Assembly: GCF_900105685.1 (NCBI RefSeq)
Contig: NZ_LT629781.1
Span: forward strand, 1,736,001 to 1,800,000
Direction: 5' to 3'
DNA: 64,000 nt
Source: Verrucomicrobium sp. GAS474
Lineage (GTDB): Bacteria > Verrucomicrobiota > Verrucomicrobiia > Methylacidiphilales > GAS474
In this document: in pieces, positions 18,386 through 26,003 of the stretch
How the letters are laid out: the number at the start of each line of letters is the position of its first letter
Position numbering within the stretch: position 1 is the stretch's first letter
Program-made: the position numbers and the translations under genes
The notes under the pieces: generated by a model
The model's database searches: none
Seen by the model: the letters and a program-made list of their open reading frames with translations, nothing else
What the model was told of the DNA's origin: nothing

Positions 18386-18538
18386 CTAGGGATTGAACAT
18401 CTTCAGAATGTCGTCGATGTCATTCTGATTGTACTTGTCGTCGTCCTGCGACTGGTCGAAGGCGAGACCCTTTTCCTTTTCGGGAATGGCGATGGTCTCG
18501 TCGTGTTTTAGCAGACTCTCGCGTCCTTCATCGGCCAT
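18386..18538 (-). CDS. 50-residue acidic microprotein with a CheZ/FliM-like CheY-binding tail
   Basis: A small open frame starting MADEGRESLL and ending NQNDIDDILKMFNP. It is very acidic, with a hydrophilic middle, and lacks a signal or membrane segment. The C-terminal segment resembles the CheY-phosphate-binding helix of CheZ (SQDQVDDLLDSLGF at the C-terminus) and the N-terminal helix of FliM (SQ.EIDALL). It lies 123 bp downstream of cheX on the same strand. I see no Shine-Dalgarno sequence. Coding status is inferred from the motif and its position; the proposed role is presenting CheY-P to the CheX phosphatase, or serving as another CheY-P target. Confidence 0.55.
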   Translation of the reverse strand: MADEGRESLLKHDETIAIPEKEKGLAFDQSQDDDKYNQNDIDDILKMFNP

Positions 18539-18661
18539 GATTTCGATACGATAAGGAACCGAGGCGAAAACGCAAGGAGTGAAGATACCTAAGACTTAAG
18601 GCGGAAAGGAGGTCGAGATCGCCTCCATCGCACCCCTGTCGGAGGGGCGCTTTTCAGCCAC

Positions 18662-19147
18662 CTAGTCGGCCTTGACGAGGGCGAGGACGTGGAACGTCGC
18701 GCCCGAATCGACGACCTTGAACGTGAAGGCGCGGGAAATGGTGAAGCCCTTGCAGCTCACCGAAATCGAGGTGCCGCGGAGGACGTTCGGGATGCTGAGG
18801 GCCGAGTTGTATCCCTTGTCGGCCATGTGGGTCTTGATGTTCCCCGTCACCATGTTGGTGAACTCGCCGAGGACGTCGTTCTCCGCCCCCTCGTCGACGC
18901 CCGCCTCGTCGCCCGTGATGATCCCGGCCACCCGGCGGGAGAGGGCAGCGGGAAGGGAGAGATAGATGACCCCGGCGATGGCGGGACCGGCGAAGCTGAC
19001 GTTCCCCGTCACCTCGTGGAGCGCGTCGGCGGGATTGCCCGAAACGTCGATCGACTCGACCGGGGCGACCTCGAGGGAGGCCATCGTCGAGAAGATGCGG
19101 ACCACGGCGGAATTGAGGGAGGCGATGATTTCGGCGGCGACGTCCAT
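18662..19147 (-). CDS. cheX: CheX-type CheY-phosphate phosphatase
   Basis: Dephosphorylates CheY-P and so ends the chemotactic signal. The 161 residues match CheX: a glycine-rich strand (GNVSFAGPAIAGVIYLSLP) followed by the signature E-x2-N helix in DVLGEFTNMVTGNIKT, with Glu95 and Asn98 as the predicted catalytic pair. One ExxN motif is present, as in CheX, rather than two as in CheC. It is upstream of the small CheY-binding-like protein and cbiX on the minus strand, and divergent from the aldolase gene. Dimerisation through the edge strands is known for the family. Confidence 0.9.
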   Translation of the reverse strand: MDVAAEIIASLNSAVVRIFSTMASLEVAPVESIDVSGNPADALHEVTGNVSFAGPAIAGVIYLSLPAALSRRVAGIITGDEAGVDEGAENDVLGEFTNMVTGNIKTHMADKGYNSALSIPNVLRGTSISVSCKGFTISRAFTFKVVDSGATFHVLALVKAD

Positions 19148-19287
19148 ATGAGATTGGGGAAAGCGGGGCGATGATCGTTAAACCGATTCACTGCCACAAG
19201 CTAATTTCATTTCGCCATTCAATTTTTAATTTCAGTTAACGTTGTCGCCATAAAGAGAAACGCACCGGAAGGAGAATCTGCGGGAGA

Positions 19288-19325
19288 GGGGGAGGTGGTG
19301 CTTGCCAAAGCGAACGGCCTCCCCC
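19288..19325 (+). promoter_or_regulatory. Long GC stem in the leader of fba
   Basis: The arms GGGGGAGG (19288-19295) and CCTCCCCC (19318-19325) form a perfect 8-bp stem around a 22-nt loop, ending 17 nt before the aldolase ATG. No T tract follows, so it is not a normal terminator. It could shield or expose the start region, or stabilise the mRNA. It also argues against the longer in-frame start that would place this stem inside the coding region. Confidence 0.45.
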
Positions 19326-19342
19326 TAGTACGGTCACTAACC

Positions 19343-20299
19343 ATGATTGTCACCACAGCCGAACTCTTCAAGGTGGCCTACGGCAAATACGCCGTCGGGG
19401 CCTACAACGTCAATAACATGGAGCAGATCCTCGGCCTCTTCAAGGGGTGCGTCGATTCCAAGGCTCCCTTCATCATCCAGCTCTCCAAGGGCTCCCGGAA
19501 GTATGCCGACAAGCGGATGCTCGAGGCCCTGATCCGCACCGCGGAAGTGATCTATCCCGACGCGATCTTCGCCGTCCACCTCGACCACGGCGACGAGGAG
19601 ACCTGCTACGACTGCATCGACTCCGGTTTCTATAGCTCCGTCATGATCGACGCCTCGCACGAGGACTTCGCCGAGAACGTCGCCATCACGAAGCGCGTCG
19701 TCGAGCGCGCCCACGCCAAGGGCCTCAGCGTCGAGGCCGAACTCGGCAAGCTCGGCGGCGTCGAGGAAGACATCCAGGTCGACGAAGGCCACGCCTGCCT
19801 CACCAACCCCGAGGAAGCGATCGAGTTCGTGAAGCAGACCGGCTGCGACTCCCTCGCCGCCGCGATCGGCACCAGCCACGGCGCCTACAAGTTCAAGGGC
19901 CACCAGTCCCTCCACTTCAACGTCATCAAGTCGATCCAGGAAAAGATCCCCGGCACCCCGATCGTGATGCACGGCAGCTCCAGCGTCCCCGCCGAAGAGG
20001 TGAAGCGCATCAACGCCGCCGGCGGCACCCTCGACCCGAGCGCCTGCGGCGTCGACGAGAACGAGTACCTCCCCGCCGCCAAGCTCGGCGTGACGAAGGT
20101 GAACATCGACACCGACGGCCGCCTCGTCTGGACCCGCGTCCACCGCGAGTTCTTCAAGGAAAAGCCCGGCGAGTTCGACTTCCGCCCCCCCGGCAAGGTC
20201 TTCATCGAAGAGTACGCGAAGTTCATCGCGCACAAGAACGAGAAGCTCGGCTCCGCCGGCCAGGTCGAGACCGTCCGCGCGGCGGTGGTGAAGAAGTAG
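19343..20299 (+). CDS. fba: Class II fructose-bisphosphate aldolase
   Basis: Zinc-dependent aldolase of glycolysis and gluconeogenesis. HLDHGDE at 79-85 carries the catalytic Asp81 and zinc ligand His82, EAELGKLGG is the following metal/K+ loop, and GTSHGAYKF and MHGSSSVP supply the other zinc-binding and phosphate-binding segments. I begin at ATG 19343 (MIVTTAEL), where family homology starts; 16 extra residues upstream would cover a GC stem. The product has 318 residues. It stands alone, divergent from cheX, and ends in its own terminator. A related class II aldolase for another sugar phosphate is less likely given the NVNN and CGVDE segments. Confidence 0.93.
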   Translation: MIVTTAELFKVAYGKYAVGAYNVNNMEQILGLFKGCVDSKAPFIIQLSKGSRKYADKRMLEALIRTAEVIYPDAIFAVHLDHGDEETCYDCIDSGFYSSVMIDASHEDFAENVAITKRVVERAHAKGLSVEAELGKLGGVEEDIQVDEGHACLTNPEEAIEFVKQTGCDSLAAAIGTSHGAYKFKGHQSLHFNVIKSIQEKIPGTPIVMHGSSSVPAEEVKRINAAGGTLDPSACGVDENEYLPAAKLGVTKVNIDTDGRLVWTRVHREFFKEKPGEFDFRPPGKVFIEEYAKFIAHKNEKLGSAGQVETVRAAVVKK

Positions 20300-20317
20300 G
20301 TTCTTTCGTCCGATTGG

Positions 20318-20356
20318 AAAAAGGCGGCATCCCGTGGGGGATGCCGCCTTTTTTTG
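20318..20356 (+). terminator. Intrinsic terminator after fba
   Basis: AAAAAGGCGGCATCCC and GGGATGCCGCCTTTTTTT form a long perfect hairpin with a GTG loop and a T7 tail, 19 bp after the aldolase stop. Confidence 0.93.
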
Positions 20357-20406
20357 TGGGGATGAAGCCCTTTGGCTTCGCTTGTTATCGGGACGCGTGT
20401 TTCATT

Positions 20407-20664
20407 CCATACGTTTCTCTCCCGATAGGAGTCAGGGCGTATTGGCCCCGTCTCTCCCTATCGCTCGTACCCTCGGGCGCTCAGGGAAGCAGCGGATTTT
20501 AAAACAGTTAAGAGACAAGGCGCCGCCGAAGCGCGTCCGCCAAGTTCAGGCCCTCCGAGGGGGAGGTTCGAGGAGGGGCGAAGCCCCTCTTGGGCTATAA
20601 AGCGGGTCGCCTCCAGCTGTACAGGGTTGACCGCGCAGGTCCCGAAGGGCTGCCCCGCTCCGTG
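20407..20664 (-). repeat. Interspersed repeat, arm R4 (reverse) of composite element 1
   Basis: Left arm of a composite inverted-repeat structure in the convergent gap between fba and def. It reads CTCTCCCGATAGGAGTCAGG near 20417 to TCCAGCTGTACAGGGTTGAC near 20612. Blocks: hairpin and middle of 'a' type (ggcgccgccgaagcgcg), but the 'b' type for TTTTAAAACAG and the CCCTATCGCTCG end. With R5 it forms arms of about 250 bp that could pair over their whole length in single-stranded DNA or RNA. Confidence 0.88.
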
Positions 20665-20790
20665 GTGTTACCCAGCGTGGGTCTCCTAGGCGATCCGTGT
20701 CCCATACACCTCATCTTTCAAGCGCTCCTCTCCCATACGCTTCGTTTTCCATGCGCTTGGCAAACGGAACGTTTGGAAGACAACGCGCAC
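20665..20790. repeat. Centre of composite element 1
   Basis: Roughly 125 bp between the facing arms R4 and R5. It contains one diverged copy of the 47-bp unit that is triplicated in the second composite (here CCGTGTCCCATACACCTCAT... CAAGCGCTCCTCTCC), then CATGCGCTTGGCAAACGGAA with CGTTTGGAAGACAA. The last part matches the centre of the second element almost base for base. No reading frame in it looks coding, and I see no transposase fragment. Confidence 0.75.
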
Positions 20791-21057
20791 GGGGAAAGGG
20801 ATCGCGGAACGGGAACCGCCCTTCGGGACCTGCGCGGTCAACCCTGTACAGCTGGAGGCGACCCGCTTTAACGCCACAGAGGGGCTCCGCCCCTCCGTGA
20901 CCTCCCCCTCTGAGGGCCTGAACTAGGCGGACGCGTTTCCCCCTGTGCCTCGTCTCCGAACTGTTTTAAAATCCGCTGCTTCCCGGAGCGTCCGAGGGTG
21001 CGAGCTATAGGGAGAGACGGGGCCAATACGCCCAGACTCCTATTGGGAGCGAGGCGC
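20791..21057 (+). repeat. Interspersed repeat, arm R5 (forward) of composite element 1
   Basis: Right arm of composite 1, from GGGGAAAGGGATCGCGGAAC near 20791 to ACTCCTATTGGGAGCGAGGC near 21038; it ends at the stop codon of the peptide deformylase gene. All diagnostic blocks are the 'b' type (CGCCACAGAGG, GCGTTTCCCCCTG, CTGTTTTAAAAT, GAGCTATAGGGAGAGACGG). Confidence 0.88.
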
Positions 21058-21060
21058 GTC

Positions 21061-21621
21061 CTATTCCTTCGGCCCGTACTTCTCGACGATCTCGTCGAGC
21101 TCGTCTTTCACGTCGGCGCGCTCGGCGGGGCTGAGGAGGTCGATGAAGAGCTTGCCGTGGAGATGGTCGGTCTCGTGCTGGATGGCGACGGCGAGGAGGC
21201 CGGTGGCCTCGAACTCGAGGACTTTGCCTTCCATGGTCATCGTCTTCACTTCGACGCGCTTGCTCCGGTTCACGTCGGTGCGGAGGCCGGGGATGCTGAG
21301 GCAGCCTTCGCTGCCCGGTTCCTTCGCCTTGGTCCCGGTGACGACGGGGTTGATGAGGAAGAGGGGCATGTAGTCCTCGGGATTCACGGCCTTCCCGGCG
21401 ATGGTCATGGTGCTGGGGCGGTCGTCGATGCCGGTGACGTCGACGACGGCGAATTGGAGGGCCTGGCCGATCTGCTGGGCGGCGAGGCCGACGCCCTCGT
21501 GCTTTTCCATGGTGTCGAGCATGTCGTCGGCGAGCTGGCGGAGGGTGTCGTCGATGACCTTGATCGGGGCTCCTTTGGCGCGGAGGCGGGCGTCGGGGTA
21601 GTAGACCAGCGGAAGGATCAT
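21061..21621 (-). CDS. def: Peptide deformylase
   Basis: Removes the N-formyl group from new proteins. All three family motifs are intact: GVGLAAQQIG at 43-52, EGCLS with metal ligand Cys107, and QHETDHLHG with His149, Glu150 and His153. The 186-residue size and the charged C-terminal tail are ordinary. It is the last gene of a minus-strand run after tonB-exbB-exbD, with a 34-bp gap to exbD; no fmt gene is next to it in the window. Its 3' end abuts the R5 repeat arm. Confidence 0.96.
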   Translation of the reverse strand: MILPLVYYPDARLRAKGAPIKVIDDTLRQLADDMLDTMEKHEGVGLAAQQIGQALQFAVVDVTGIDDRPSTMTIAGKAVNPEDYMPLFLINPVVTGTKAKEPGSEGCLSIPGLRTDVNRSKRVEVKTMTMEGKVLEFEATGLLAVAIQHETDHLHGKLFIDLLSPAERADVKDELDEIVEKYGPKE

Positions 21622-21655
21622 GGGGGGGAAATCAGACGTGGGGATGGGCTGAAAG

Positions 21656-22114
21656 CTAAGGCGTCGCCGCGGCTGCGGCGGGATAGGCGGAGGCGTCGGG
21701 ATTGGCCTCGTTCGGCTCGGCGGTGAAGGTGGGGAGCTCGTCGATGCCGGCGATCTTGACGGCGTCCATGACCTTGATGACGATGCCGAAGGGGGCCTTC
21801 TTGCTCGATTTGAGGGCGAAGCGGGCGCGGGGGTCGGCGTCGCGTTTGCTCTTCAGGAGGGGGCCGAGCTCGGCGACGGTGATGAGGGTGGGGCCGAGGT
21901 AGACTTTCTCGTCCTCGGTGACGGTGATGATCTCGGGCGTGGTCTGCTGGGAGGCCTTGGCCTGGCTCGACTCGGGGAGGTCGAGTTTGATCTGCGGCTC
22001 CTCGCGCCGGAAGATCGAGGTGACGACGAAGAAGATGAGGATGATGCAGAGGATGTCGATCAACGAGACGATGTTGATGATCGGCGTCCGGTGGGGCTTG
22101 TTGCGGAAGCGCAT
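21656..22114 (-). CDS. exbD: ExbD/TolR-family proton-channel subunit
   Basis: Inner-membrane protein with a single N-terminal helix (residues about 14-32, INIVSLIDILCIILIFFVV). The conserved Asp in SLIDILCII is the proton-relay residue. A periplasmic domain of about 110 residues with an Ala/Pro-rich tail follows. With ExbB it uses the proton motive force to energise TonB (or a Tol-like partner). It follows exbB by 24 bp. The sequence is closer to the general ExbD/TolR family than to either named subtype, so the symbol reflects the neighbouring tonB-like gene. Confidence 0.85.
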   Translation of the reverse strand: MRFRNKPHRTPIINIVSLIDILCIILIFFVVTSIFRREEPQIKLDLPESSQAKASQQTTPEIITVTEDEKVYLGPTLITVAELGPLLKSKRDADPRARFALKSSKKAPFGIVIKVMDAVKIAGIDELPTFTAEPNEANPDASAYPAAAAATP

Positions 22115-22138
22115 GGGATGGGGGTCCGCGGGAGGGCG

Positions 22139-22801
22139 CTAGACCAGGGGGGGCGTCGTCGTCCCGGACGTTTCCTGCTCGCTGATGGTGTAGAGCTTGG
22201 AGAGGAGCTCGTTGCAGTAGCTTTCGAGCTCGACGGAGAAGCTCTCCACGCGGCGGCTGAAGATGCTGTAGGCGATGAGGGCGGGGATGGCGACGACGAG
22301 GCCGAAGACGGTGGTGTTCAGGGCCTCGGAGATGCCGCGCGCGATGGCGACGCCCTGGGTGGCGATCTGCTGGTCGCCGACGTTGCCGAAGATCTTGATG
22401 AGGCCGGAGACGGTGCCGAGGAGGCCGAGGAGGGGGCCGACGCCGACGGCGATCTCGAGGATGACGAGGCCGCGCTCGAGGCGGCTGATCTCGGAGCGGG
22501 CCTTGGTCTGGAGGGTCTCGGCGTTCTCGGCCTTCGTCCAGGTGGCGTTGCGGAGGGCGGTGCGGACGAGGCGGCCGAGGATCGTCTTGTCATCGGCGGC
22601 GGCCTCGACCTCGGCCGGGATCTGGCCGTAGCGGAGCCGCTCGATGGCGTCGGTGAGGAGGGGGTTGATGACGCGGTTGCGGCGGATCGCGAGGGACCGT
22701 TCGAGGAGGACGGTGAGGGAGATGAGGGAGGCGATCCAGAGGGGCACCATGAAGATGCCGCCGCGAACGAAGAACTGGGAAACGTCGTGGAAGAGGTCCA
22801 T
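22139..22801 (-). CDS. exbB: ExbB/TolQ/MotA-family proton-channel protein
   Basis: Polytopic inner-membrane protein with TM1 near residues 14-34, a cytoplasmic domain, and TM2 and TM3 in the C-terminal half (GLVILEIAVGVGPLLGLLGTVSGLI and TTVFGLVVAIPALIAY). The LLGLLGTVSG motif is the family signature. It forms the pentameric stator around ExbD. Encoded between the tonB-like gene and exbD on one strand. The 220-residue length is normal. Confidence 0.92.
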   Translation of the reverse strand: MDLFHDVSQFFVRGGIFMVPLWIASLISLTVLLERSLAIRRNRVINPLLTDAIERLRYGQIPAEVEAAADDKTILGRLVRTALRNATWTKAENAETLQTKARSEISRLERGLVILEIAVGVGPLLGLLGTVSGLIKIFGNVGDQQIATQGVAIARGISEALNTTVFGLVVAIPALIAYSIFSRRVESFSVELESYCNELLSKLYTISEQETSGTTTPPLV

Positions 22802-22912
22802 TCGAGGGAGATATGTAGGTGAACGGGGTTACAAAGACGAGAAGTTAAAGACGAGAATTAAAGCGGGGAAGTCGGCTGGAGGGACGCGGGAGGGGACGGG
22901 AGGTTACGGGGA

Positions 22913-24163
22913 TCAGTAGATGGAGAAGGTGATCTCCTCCCAGTAGCCGTCGCCGAGCTGCTGTTTCATGCTGTCGGAAAAGGGCTCGAAGGGGAGGCCT
23001 TCGCGGATCGCCTTGAGGGAGACGCCCTTCAGGACGTCGGCCTGGCCGCTGGAGGAGATGGCGGTGATCTGGTCGATCATGCCGTTGGCGCGGACGTAGA
23101 ATTTGAACCGGACCTCGCCGACGCCGAGGATGGTCATGTTTTTCTCGACGTTGATGTACCAGTAGGTGCCGATGGTCTTGTAGAGCTTGGCCTTGTAGCG
23201 GCCGATCTCGGTTTCCTTGGAATCGGGGGAGGGATCGCCGATTTCCTTCGGGGCGCCTCCGGCGATCTGGGTGCGGGCCTGGGCGAAGGAGGGGGAGGAG
23301 GGGGGCGGCGCGGCGGGGGAGGGATTCTGCTGCTGCTGGGCCTGTTGGTTTTGCTGCTGCTGTGGTTGTTGCAGGGTCTGCTGGGGGGCCGGCTGCTGGG
23401 TCTTTTCCTCGGGCTTGTCGGGGGAGGGCTTCGGGTTGGGCTTCGCGTCTTTCTTGCCGTCCTTGGCCCCGGCGGGGTCGGCGGGAGCGGGGAAGAGGGG
23501 GACGCCGTTGGCGCCGAGGACGGGGGAGTCCTGCTTCGGCAGGGCGGAGGGATCTTTCTTCGAGGGATCGCCGATGGGGGCGGGCTGGGCGGCGGTGGTC
23601 TTCGTCGGGTCCTTGGCGGGGTCTTTGGTCGGATTGGTCGCGCTGGTCTCCGCGGGCGAGGGGTCGGTCGGGCTGCTCTTCTGCGGGGTCTGCTGGGTTT
23701 TCTGGGGGGAGTATTGGGAGGGGGTGCTGTTGACGGCGGGGCTGGAGGGGGTGTTCTGCCAGACGAGGCCCGATTTGGTATCGCCGCTCATCGAGGGGAG
23801 GGAGGACTCTTTCTGGGCGGTCTCACGGCTTCTTAGGAGGGTGTTCCGTTCCGATTCGAGGACGGCGTTGGGATCGGCCTGGGCAGCCTCCTGGCTGGGG
23901 AGGGTGGGGATGAAGTCGGGCATCCGGGGATGGGCGGGCGGTTTCGGCGGGTCCTGGAGTTTCAGGACGGTGATGCGGGGGGGCGGCGGCGGGGGCGTGC
24001 CGGTGGGCCGGATCAACGGCATGAGGTGGTCGAGGGCGCCGGAGACAAACAGGAGGAGGACCCCGAGATGGATCAGTACGGAAACCGCGATGAGGACTAA
24101 GAACTGCGACTCGACCCGCGATTTCACTTCGCAAAAGTTAGAAGAGGCGGGACGAGTTGGCAA
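22913..24163 (-). CDS. tonB: TonB-like energy transducer with a long Pro/Gln-rich linker
   Basis: One N-terminal transmembrane helix (FLVLIAVSVLIHLGVLLLFV) is followed by a PPPPPP stretch, then about 230 residues rich in Pro, Gln, Lys and Ser, and a C-terminal domain ending in WEEITFSIY that resembles the TonB-C fold. The long disordered linker would span the periplasm. It drives outer-membrane receptors using ExbBD. The start could be this ATG or the GTG at 24127 (VKSRVESQF), just before the helix; the 12 extra residues are not hydrophobic. It is first in the order tonB-exbB-exbD-def, 111 bp from exbB. A TolA-like role is an alternative. Confidence 0.8.
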   Translation of the reverse strand: MPTRPASSNFCEVKSRVESQFLVLIAVSVLIHLGVLLLFVSGALDHLMPLIRPTGTPPPPPPRITVLKLQDPPKPPAHPRMPDFIPTLPSQEAAQADPNAVLESERNTLLRSRETAQKESSLPSMSGDTKSGLVWQNTPSSPAVNSTPSQYSPQKTQQTPQKSSPTDPSPAETSATNPTKDPAKDPTKTTAAQPAPIGDPSKKDPSALPKQDSPVLGANGVPLFPAPADPAGAKDGKKDAKPNPKPSPDKPEEKTQQPAPQQTLQQPQQQQNQQAQQQQNPSPAAPPPSSPSFAQARTQIAGGAPKEIGDPSPDSKETEIGRYKAKLYKTIGTYWYINVEKNMTILGVGEVRFKFYVRANGMIDQITAISSSGQADVLKGVSLKAIREGLPFEPFSDSMKQQLGDGYWEEITFSIY

Positions 24164-24355
24164 CCTCCCTTACTCCTCCTTCACGTTTATCGCTCCGGGT
24201 CCGCTTGGATGGGAAATATATGCAAAGGAGTTAGATGCAAGAGTACTTTGTGGGTATGTAGTAGGTAATTTTGCTCTGGAGGGTTGGTTTGACAATCAGG
24301 GGGGGCTCTTTACTTTAGAATGTGAAACACGACCTCAAATTCGGGCAAATAAGTT

Positions 24356-24598
24356 ATGGATCCCTCTGTTCGCAATATCAAAAGTGAAAAAATCGACGTT
24401 GAACGCAAGATTTTCATGTTCGATCTGAAAGAGAATGACCGGGGGCGCTTCCTCCGCATTACGGAAGATGTTCGGGGACGCAGGGATACGATCATTATCC
24501 CGGCCCCGGGCCTCGAAGAATTCCGTCGTGCCCTTGATAGCGTGATCGCGGCCAGCCGCGAGGCCGGTCCGCTTCCCGCCAGTTCTTTCCCTGTTTAA
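24356..24598 (+). CDS. PUR-domain nucleic-acid-binding protein (DUF3276)
   Basis: An 80-residue protein covering a single PUR repeat, the fold of eukaryotic Pur-alpha and of bacterial single-domain relatives such as Borrelia BpuR, which bind single-stranded DNA or RNA. Matching features are KIFMFDLKENDRGRFLRITE followed by the RRDTIIIP strand and a helix with LEEFRRALDSVI. It probably dimerises. It stands alone on the plus strand, divergent from tonB over a 190-bp AT-rich gap that must hold both promoters, and ends in a clear terminator. The target is unknown. Confidence 0.85.
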   Translation: MDPSVRNIKSEKIDVERKIFMFDLKENDRGRFLRITEDVRGRRDTIIIPAPGLEEFRRALDSVIAASREAGPLPASSFPV

Positions 24599-24614
24599 AG
24601 GGATTCTCGCGATT

Positions 24615-24666
24615 CAAAAAAACCGGATTTGCGCCTGCTTAACAGGTTGCAGATCCGGTTTTTCGT
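24615..24666 (+). terminator. Intrinsic terminator after the PUR gene
   Basis: AAAAAAACCGGATTTGC pairs with GCAGATCCGGTTTTT around an 18-nt loop and ends in a T tract. The rest of the gap up to 24770 shows nothing notable. Confidence 0.88.
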
Positions 24667-24770
24667 TTTCAGCGCGGACCGGGGAAACCGTGTCGATTCA
24701 ACCGGCGCGGGGGATGAATTGCGCTTTCGCGCCGCGTGCGATTTCAACAACCCGGCAGGATCAATTCACC

Positions 24771-25871
24771 CTACGGCGCGGATGAAGCGGGAGCGGAGGT
24801 CGGTGCCCCGGCGGCGGGTGCGGGCGTGGCCGTCGGCAGGGCGGCGAGGCGCTTCGCGGCTTCGGCGGCGACCTGCTTGATGCGGGGGTCGAGGCCCGCC
24901 TCGTTCGCCATCGCCTGGAGGGCGGGGATCGCCTCGCGGTCGCGGTAGTCGACGACGGCGAGGATCGCCTCGAAGCGGACGGGCGGCTCGGGATCGGTCA
25001 GGCATTTGCGGATCGCCGGAAGGCCCTCGGGGTCGAGCTGGTAGCGGAAGGCGCGGAGGCCCTGCTGGCGGGTGGCGGGATCGGGGGCGGTCAGGTAGGC
25101 GAGGAGGACGGGGGTGACCGATTTGTCCTGGACGGCGGCGAGGGAGAGGGTGGCGGCGCGGATGCGGAAGGGGTCGCCGCTCTGGAGTTCCTTTTGATAG
25201 GGGGTGAGGTCCTGCACCTGCCGGACGAGGGAGGTGAGGGCGATCTCGGCGTTGTGGCGGACGGTGCCGTCGGGATCGGTGACGACGCCGAAGAGGGGGG
25301 TGACGGCGCGGACGTCGCCCATGTTCCCGAGGGCGGTGGCGGCCTCGGAGCGGACGAACCACCATCGGTCCTTCAGGGCCTTCACGAGGGGCGGGATCGC
25401 CTTGGCGTTCTTCAGGCTGCCGAGGGAGACGACGGCGGCGCGGCGGACGTTGTCGTTCGGATCGTCGAGGAGGTTCATCAGTGGCCCGGCGGCCTCCGGC
25501 TCCCCGACCATGCCGAGGACGCGGGCGGCGGAGGTGCGGACGGCGGCGTCCTTGTCCTTCAGCGCGTCGAAGAGGAACGAGTCGGTGCGGCTGATCTCGG
25601 CGGTGAAGGCGCGGTAGCGGCTGTAGGCGAGGTCGACCCGCTCGGCCTTGAGGAGGAGGAGGATTTCCTCGCGGCGGAGGGTCTTGCTCTTCGGGTTCTG
25701 GACGAGGCCCGCCTGGAGGACTTCATAGGCGGAGGAGAACTGATTCGCAGCGACGAGGGCCTCGACCCGCTTCCGGGTCTTCCCTTCCTGGCCGCAGCCG
25801 GCGAGGCCGAGGGTGGCGATCAGGACGAGGCCCAGGCCGAGGCGGGCGGAGAAAAGGGACGGGGAACGCAT
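24771..25871 (-). CDS. HEAT-repeat lipoprotein
   Basis: Predicted lipoprotein: hydrophobic signal peptide with lipobox LAGC, the Cys at about residue 25 from ATG 25871. A TPR-like stretch (VEALVAANQFSSAYEVLQAGL) is followed by about six HEAT/PBS-lyase-type repeats (for example VRTSAARVLGMVGEPEAAGPLMNL is one unit in part, and VRRAAVVSLGSL another), then an Ala/Pro tail. Such scaffolds bind other proteins; the partner is unknown. I chose the second in-frame ATG (MRSPSLFSA), where the signal peptide starts; the longer form adds 12 residues. It is convergent with the PUR gene and divergent from the prenyl synthetase. Confidence 0.85.
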   Translation of the reverse strand: MRSPSLFSARLGLGLVLIATLGLAGCGQEGKTRKRVEALVAANQFSSAYEVLQAGLVQNPKSKTLRREEILLLLKAERVDLAYSRYRAFTAEISRTDSFLFDALKDKDAAVRTSAARVLGMVGEPEAAGPLMNLLDDPNDNVRRAAVVSLGSLKNAKAIPPLVKALKDRWWFVRSEAATALGNMGDVRAVTPLFGVVTDPDGTVRHNAEIALTSLVRQVQDLTPYQKELQSGDPFRIRAATLSLAAVQDKSVTPVLLAYLTAPDPATRQQGLRAFRYQLDPEGLPAIRKCLTDPEPPVRFEAILAVVDYRDREAIPALQAMANEAGLDPRIKQVAAEAAKRLAALPTATPAPAAGAPTSAPASSAP

Positions 25872-26003
25872 CGTCAGTGAGTCTAAGCATGCGGAGAGGC
25901 CCCGCAAGGAAATCCGAGCGGCGCGGCGGCATTAGATCGCGTCAGGAAAATCGAACCGGGCTTGCCCTTCCCGGTGATTCGTCATAAATTCGTTTTCATT
26001 CCT

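Noticed and set aside
18605-18660. Hairpin GCACCCCTGTCGGAGGGGCG downstream of cheX
   Set aside because: The stem is good, but read on the minus strand after cheX it has no T tract; at most a processing or mRNA-stability element, so it was not listed as a terminator.
20590-20900. Short open frames inside repeat arms and centres
   Set aside because: Different arms give different frames and the frames are broken between copies, so no protein is conserved. The conserved features are hairpins and DNA blocks.
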